Assembly (NCBI GenBank): GCA_040391535.1
Contig: JBEBXQ010000059.1
Location: 1-27,430 of the forward strand
Reading direction: 5' to 3'
From: JBEBXQ01 sp040391535
Lineage (GTDB): Bacteria > Bacteroidota > Bacteroidia > Cytophagales > Spirosomataceae
Length of the DNA stretch: 27,430 bases
Made by a program: the position numbers and the translations under genes
Shown: piece after piece, positions 25,102 through 27,430 of the stretch
How the letters are laid out: each line of letters starts with the position of its first letter
Position numbering within the stretch: position 1 is the first letter of the stretch
Notes under the pieces: model-generated
What the model was told of the DNA's origin: nothing
What the model saw: the letters and a program-made list of their open reading frames with translations, nothing else
The model's database searches: none

Positions 25102-25266
25102 GTGAAATATACGCACACTCTTTTCAGTAGCTTACCGGTTACTGTTTTACGCTGAATACCGGTTCATCTTCTCCTGAAAAACGCCTGACGTGTACTTTTA
25201 ATCCGTTTCGTCAGGGTTTAACCACATTTCACACGAAAAAAACAGAAATGACCTGATCACATTATA

Positions 25267-25274
25267 TACTTTTG
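25267..25274 (+). promoter_or_regulatory. Candidate -7 box for the NTF2-like gene
   Basis: TACTTTTG fits TAnnTTTG. It implies a leader of about 115 bases before the ATG at 25396. A 7-base inverted repeat (CGGCGGA at 25298-25304, TCCGCCG at 25334-25340) would lie inside this leader. Confidence 0.4.
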
Positions 25275-25395
25275 AATTATTCATAATGCGACGGAATCGG
25301 CGGAGATTGCTTTACTATCAGAACGCTACGGCTTCCGCCGGTTTGATTACTTTACAAAAACGACTAATCAGAATCGGGAATTAACCCCTGTAAAG

Positions 25396-25818
25396 ATGAA
25401 CGCAGAGATCATCACTAAATTTAAAAAGTACTATTCAGACCCGATGCTCCAGGAAGTGTCTTTTATAGATGAATTCTGTGATCCTGACTTTAAATACCAG
25501 GATCCGATGCGGGAAATTCAAGGGTTGGAAAACTTCAAAAACTTTCATGAGAAATTCCGTGGCAACCTTCATATGATCCGTATGAAATATACCCATCAGA
25601 GCATTTTGCATGATAAAGCTTTTCTGTCGTGGGAATGTGAACTGGAGTTCAGAGTACTAAGGAAAAAGATTTGTTTTTCGGGCATTACCGTACTGATAGT
25701 CACCGATAAAGTGATCTGGCAGAGAAATTATTACGACGACCGGACATTTATGTATGAATCCTGGCCGGTCATCGGTTCACTGCTGAAATGGGTAAAAGTA
25801 CTGGTCAGCCATAAGTAG
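25396..25818 (+). CDS. NTF2/SnoaL-like domain protein
   Basis: Small cytoplasmic protein of 140 residues with the SnoaL/NTF2-like alpha+beta cone pattern: a helical N-terminus (IITKFKKYYSD), then CDPDFKYQDPMREIQGLENFKNFHEKF, strands with SFLSWECELEF-like periodicity (KAFLSWECELEFRVL), and VIWQRNYYDDRTFMYESWPVIGSLLKWVK. The D-P-x-x-x-x-x-G-x-x-x-F motif and the closing Y-x-x-x-P-V-I-G-S-L-L pattern are typical of nuclear transport factor 2 family proteins. These may be enzymes or ligand binders; nothing here fixes which. It stands alone, with long gaps on both sides. The start at 25396 is the first ATG and fits the family start. Confidence 0.75.
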   Translation: MNAEIITKFKKYYSDPMLQEVSFIDEFCDPDFKYQDPMREIQGLENFKNFHEKFRGNLHMIRMKYTHQSILHDKAFLSWECELEFRVLRKKICFSGITVLIVTDKVIWQRNYYDDRTFMYESWPVIGSLLKWVKVLVSHK

Positions 25819-25989
25819 CGGCAGGCAACCTGACTTTAAGTGCGGTAAGGAAGGTGAAATTAACCGACACTTTTCGTAAAGACAAATATAAGAAAAACAG
25901 CAAACCGGATCATCCCTGTTTTACCCTGCTTTATAAGAATTTTACTACACTTCGTTTCAAAAAAATAGTTACCGGCAATAGCCATCCTG

Positions 25990-25997
25990 TAATTTTG
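25990..25997 (+). promoter_or_regulatory. Candidate -7 box for the first Cys-pair lipoprotein
   Basis: TAATTTTG fits TAnnTTTG. Transcription would begin near 26004, leaving a leader of roughly 105-130 bases that contains the inverted repeat at 26013-26063. Confidence 0.35.
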
Positions 25998-26012
25998 AGT
26001 ACTCAGTAAATA

Positions 26013-26063
26013 ACAGTATCCCTAAGTAAAAAGTAAAGCAAATAAGAAACAGCAGGATACTGT
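26013..26063 (+). repeat. Inverted repeat in the leader of the first lipoprotein gene
   Basis: ACAGTATCC (26013-26021) and GGATACTGT (26055-26063) pair perfectly over 9 bases around a 33-base A-rich loop. It lies just after the candidate -7 box and about 70 bases before the start codon. The rest of the gap from 25819 to 26108 shows no gene and no clear terminator for the NTF2-like gene. Confidence 0.45.
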
Positions 26064-26132
26064 AAAGAAAACTAAATAGTAAGAAAAACTTTAATCTGTT
26101 TAACTACCGTGAAAAACATTCAATTAAAAACA

Positions 26133-26501
26133 ATGAGCCTTAAAAGTGCTGTCCTCCTGTTTACACTGCTTACTGCCGTGCTGTCGGGTTGTAAAGAAGA
26201 GGAAAAACCCGAACCCAGACAGATCAAGCTGATCGTTTATACGTACATTGATCAGGATCAGTTTGACAGGATCGAAGTAACACTGGACAATAAAGTAGTC
26301 GGAAATATTACGACACCGGACACCAAGACTCCCGGTTGCACCTCTGCGCCTTCACCTAACGCACTTTATATTCCTGTGAACGCTGGCACCCATACCTGGT
26401 CGGCCAAGCAGTACAAAGGTGGAGAAATGGTAGGTGAATGGACCGACAGGCAAAAAGAAGCGGATGGTGAGAATTGCTCATACATACAACTGGCTGACTA
26501 A
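26133..26501 (+). CDS. Small lipoprotein of unknown function, paralogue A
   Basis: A 122-residue lipoprotein. The signal MSLKSAVLLFTLLTAVLSGC has a clean lipobox LSGC, with lipidated Cys20 followed by KEEEKPEPRQ. The mature part predicts a compact beta-sheet domain: IKLIVYTYIDQDQFDRIEVTLDNK, then VPVNAG-like IPVNAGTHTWSAKQ and GEWTDR. Two further cysteines (in TPGC and GENC) are kept in the paralogue at 26920 and could form a disulfide in the periplasm. Roughly 35 of about 91 mature positions agree with the paralogue by eye. An in-frame GTG at 26109 would add 8 residues; I prefer the ATG because A-rich sequence precedes it. I do not recognise the family. The pair of copies and the repeat in the leader suggest a locally expanded surface or periplasmic protein. 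Confidence 0.75.
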   Translation: MSLKSAVLLFTLLTAVLSGCKEEEKPEPRQIKLIVYTYIDQDQFDRIEVTLDNKVVGNITTPDTKTPGCTSAPSPNALYIPVNAGTHTWSAKQYKGGEMVGEWTDRQKEADGENCSYIQLAD

Positions 26502-26532
26502 GGCAAATGGTTTTCCGGCTCCTATCCACTCC

Positions 26533-26742
26533 ATGAAAGCGAACCTAATTGCTGTCCTGATTGCATGGGCATACCTGACTTTTCTCACATGCCTGCAAAC
26601 ATGTTCTTTTCAGCACATCATCAATCACGTATCCGACAAACCGTTAGTCAATCTGAAGATTGTCATTAACGACGGCACTATACCACTGCATAGCATTCCC
26701 AGGTTTATCAGGACTTTGCAGACAGATCATTATCTAAGATAA
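26533..26742 (+). CDS. Possible small exported protein (69 residues)
   Basis: A short frame in the 418-base gap between the two lipoproteins. From ATG 26533 it reads MKANLIAVLIAWAYLTFLTC, which looks like a signal peptide with a loose lipobox (FLTC), then about 49 residues (LQTCSFQHIINHVSDKPL, LKIVINDGTIPLHSIPRF). The frame is open further upstream to 26434, overlapping the first lipoprotein gene, but the signal-like start argues for 26533. It is not similar to its neighbours by eye. The stop codon lies within the palindrome ATTATCT-A-AGATAAT (26729-26743). It may be a real small exported protein or a relic of a third, decayed copy. The rest of this gap (26743-26919) holds two TCCGGA palindromes and nothing else I can name. 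Confidence 0.4.
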   Translation: MKANLIAVLIAWAYLTFLTCLQTCSFQHIINHVSDKPLVNLKIVINDGTIPLHSIPRFIRTLQTDHYLR

Positions 26743-26919
26743 TTTTAAAGAAAGTGCTTCAATTGATTTCAGTAATGCTATGCTGAAGTGGTCATTTATG
26801 ATGTCCGGAAATAAGCGGAAATGCTATTTTATTATCCGGAATCTCATGGATACTCTTCATTTGAAGCAACGATCAGACTCCTGTTTTCCAAAACAATATT
26901 TAAACCATTTCAAAAAATC

Positions 26920-27315
26920 ATGAAAACGAAATCAGACATTCTGCCACAGTTTATCCGGTTTTCTCTTACCTTTTCCATTATCCTGATGGTTTCAGCACTT
27001 GTTTCCGGTTGTAAAAAAGACGACCCGTCGCCAGAGGGGAACCTGCTCTTCTACACATTTCTGGATGCCTATAGCTTTGATGCCATTGAAATTTATGTAG
27101 ACGGCAAAAACGCCGGAAAGCTTACGCTTCCGCATATTACAGAACCCGACTGCAGCCATCAGGCTTCTATCAATCTGGTAAAAGTACCGGTACCTGCCGG
27201 TCATCACAAATGGTACGCAAAGCAGATCAAAGACGGAAAAGAAATTGATGAATGGGATGAGCGCAGTGAGATGATTGACGCAGGGGAGTGCGAGTCAATA
27301 GAGCTCACTGAATAA
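26920..27315 (+). CDS. Small lipoprotein of unknown function, paralogue B
   Basis: A 131-residue lipoprotein. The signal peptide ends with lipobox VSGC (Cys31) followed by KKDDPSPEG. The mature domain aligns along its whole length with paralogue A: LLFYTFLDAYSFDAIEIYVDGK, then PDC, VPVPAGHHKWYAKQ, DEWDER and GEC before IELTE. Conserved positions include Y-T, D-x-x-x-F-D-x-I-E, the two cysteines, P-V-x-A-G-x-H-x-W-x-A-K-Q and E-W-x-x-R. The frame is open upstream to 26821, but only the ATG at 26920 gives a proper signal peptide, and A-rich sequence precedes it. Function is unknown. Tandem copies with 40% or less identity imply an old duplication. Confidence 0.77.
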   Translation: MKTKSDILPQFIRFSLTFSIILMVSALVSGCKKDDPSPEGNLLFYTFLDAYSFDAIEIYVDGKNAGKLTLPHITEPDCSHQASINLVKVPVPAGHHKWYAKQIKDGKEIDEWDERSEMIDAGECESIELTE

Positions 27316-27356
27316 CCACCGAAATTATCCGATATGTTCCCTTAATGCTCAACGTT

Positions 27357-27430
27357 ATGAAAACTGCACTTTTGCTTTTCCTGATCCTTTTTATTACAGA
27401 TTCCGTTTCTTCTGCCCAGACGCTCAACTA
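27357..27430 (+). CDS. Exported protein, N-terminal fragment (cut by window edge)
   Basis: A frame starts at ATG 27357 and runs off the right edge. Its 24 visible residues are a typical Sec signal peptide: MKTALLLFLILFITDSVSSA with a cleavage-like SSAQ. It begins 42 bases after the second lipoprotein gene on the same strand and may belong to the same transcript. Nothing of the mature protein beyond QTLN is visible, so no family can be given. Confidence 0.6.
   Translation, partial: MKTALLLFLILFITDSVSSAQTLN

Larger units (their letters stand above)
24852..25395. promoter_or_regulatory. Repeat-rich intergenic control region (no confident gene)
   Basis: This 544-base gap separates the sensor kinase (minus) from the NTF2-like gene (plus). 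In order it holds: a -7-like TATATTTG (minus, 24853-24860); a hydrophobic 32-codon frame (24885-24983); an exact direct repeat TGAGGTGTA (25047-25055, 25068-25076); a perfect palindrome GAAACGTTTC (25091-25100); a direct repeat TACCGGTT (25133-25140, 25157-25164); an inverted repeat CCTGACG/CGTCAGG (25184-25190, 25209-25215); a -7 box TACTTTTG (plus, 25267-25274); and a 32-codon frame with a hairpin (25286-25384). I see no tRNA or protein gene I can confirm. Confidence 0.6.

Noticed and set aside
26804..26841. Two TCCGGAA copies upstream of the second lipoprotein
   Set aside because: Seven-base matches 31 bases apart in a gap this size are easily chance, and there is no regulator to link them to.
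1..27430. CRISPR array, tRNA or rRNA genes, insertion sequences, phage or defence genes
   Set aside because: Looked for and not seen: no regularly spaced repeats, no transposase or integrase motifs, no cloverleaf-like sequence noticed. The window looks like a stable chromosomal region, so a novel defence system is not supported.

Overview
The window reads as a chromosomal segment of a Bacteroidota bacterium, most likely from the Cytophagales (Dyadobacter/Spirosoma-like). Several signs agree. Upstream regions are A-rich with weak Shine-Dalgarno sequences, and several genes have a TAnnTTTG -7 box. The PASTA-tailed FtsI, the 404-residue MraY and the lysine-rich short FtsL-like protein are typical of the phylum. 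So are the propeller-type one-piece sensor kinase paired with a LytTR regulator, and the DUF1080 protein beside TIM-barrel isomerase-like proteins. The genus is an inference from gene style, not from a marker gene.

Layout. Positions 1-134 hold the start of an exported protein running off the left edge on the minus strand. Positions 306-3601 (plus) hold argS, a glutathione peroxidase and menA, the last two overlapping by one base. Positions 3589-6420 form an envelope/lipid block: a diacylglycerol-kinase-like lipid kinase (minus), divergent from an App1-type phosphatidate phosphatase and a membrane-anchored GH25 lysozyme (plus). A clear bidirectional terminator lies at 6418-6445. Positions 6457-9448 carry a sugar module: two Tat-signal TIM-barrel isomerase/epimerase-like proteins (minus) flanking an exported DUF1080 protein (plus). 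A two-domain GNAT acetyltransferase follows at 9667-10473, then a TlpA-like protein (minus) that has lost its CxxC. Positions 11327-17648 (minus) are a dcw cluster: rsmH, ftsL-like, ftsI, murE, mraY, with a promoter candidate at the front and a strong terminator behind mraY. This cluster makes and polymerises division-site peptidoglycan precursors, but the usual downstream genes murD to ftsZ are not here, and mraZ is not in front. An intact TlpA-type lipoprotein follows at 17810-19069 (plus).

Positions 19101-24851 (minus) read, in transcription order: a 1020-residue sensor kinase, a LytTR response regulator, a Crp/Fnr regulator and a ring-cleaving (quinone-type) VOC dioxygenase. This is a plausible sensing-and-detoxification locus. 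The 544-base gap upstream of the kinase is unusually rich in repeats. It includes an exact 9-base direct repeat with a 12-base spacer, the geometry expected of LytTR binding sites. An NTF2/SnoaL-like protein lies on the far side. The right end (26133-27430) holds two related small lipoproteins of unknown function with a small exported ORF between them, then the start of another exported protein cut by the window edge.

No rRNA, tRNA, CRISPR array, insertion sequence or phage gene was recognised. The most promising unexplained items are the tandem Cys-pair lipoproteins, the repeat-dense control region upstream of the sensor kinase, the divergent lipid kinase/phosphatase pair with a shared palindrome, and the CxxC-less TlpA relative.
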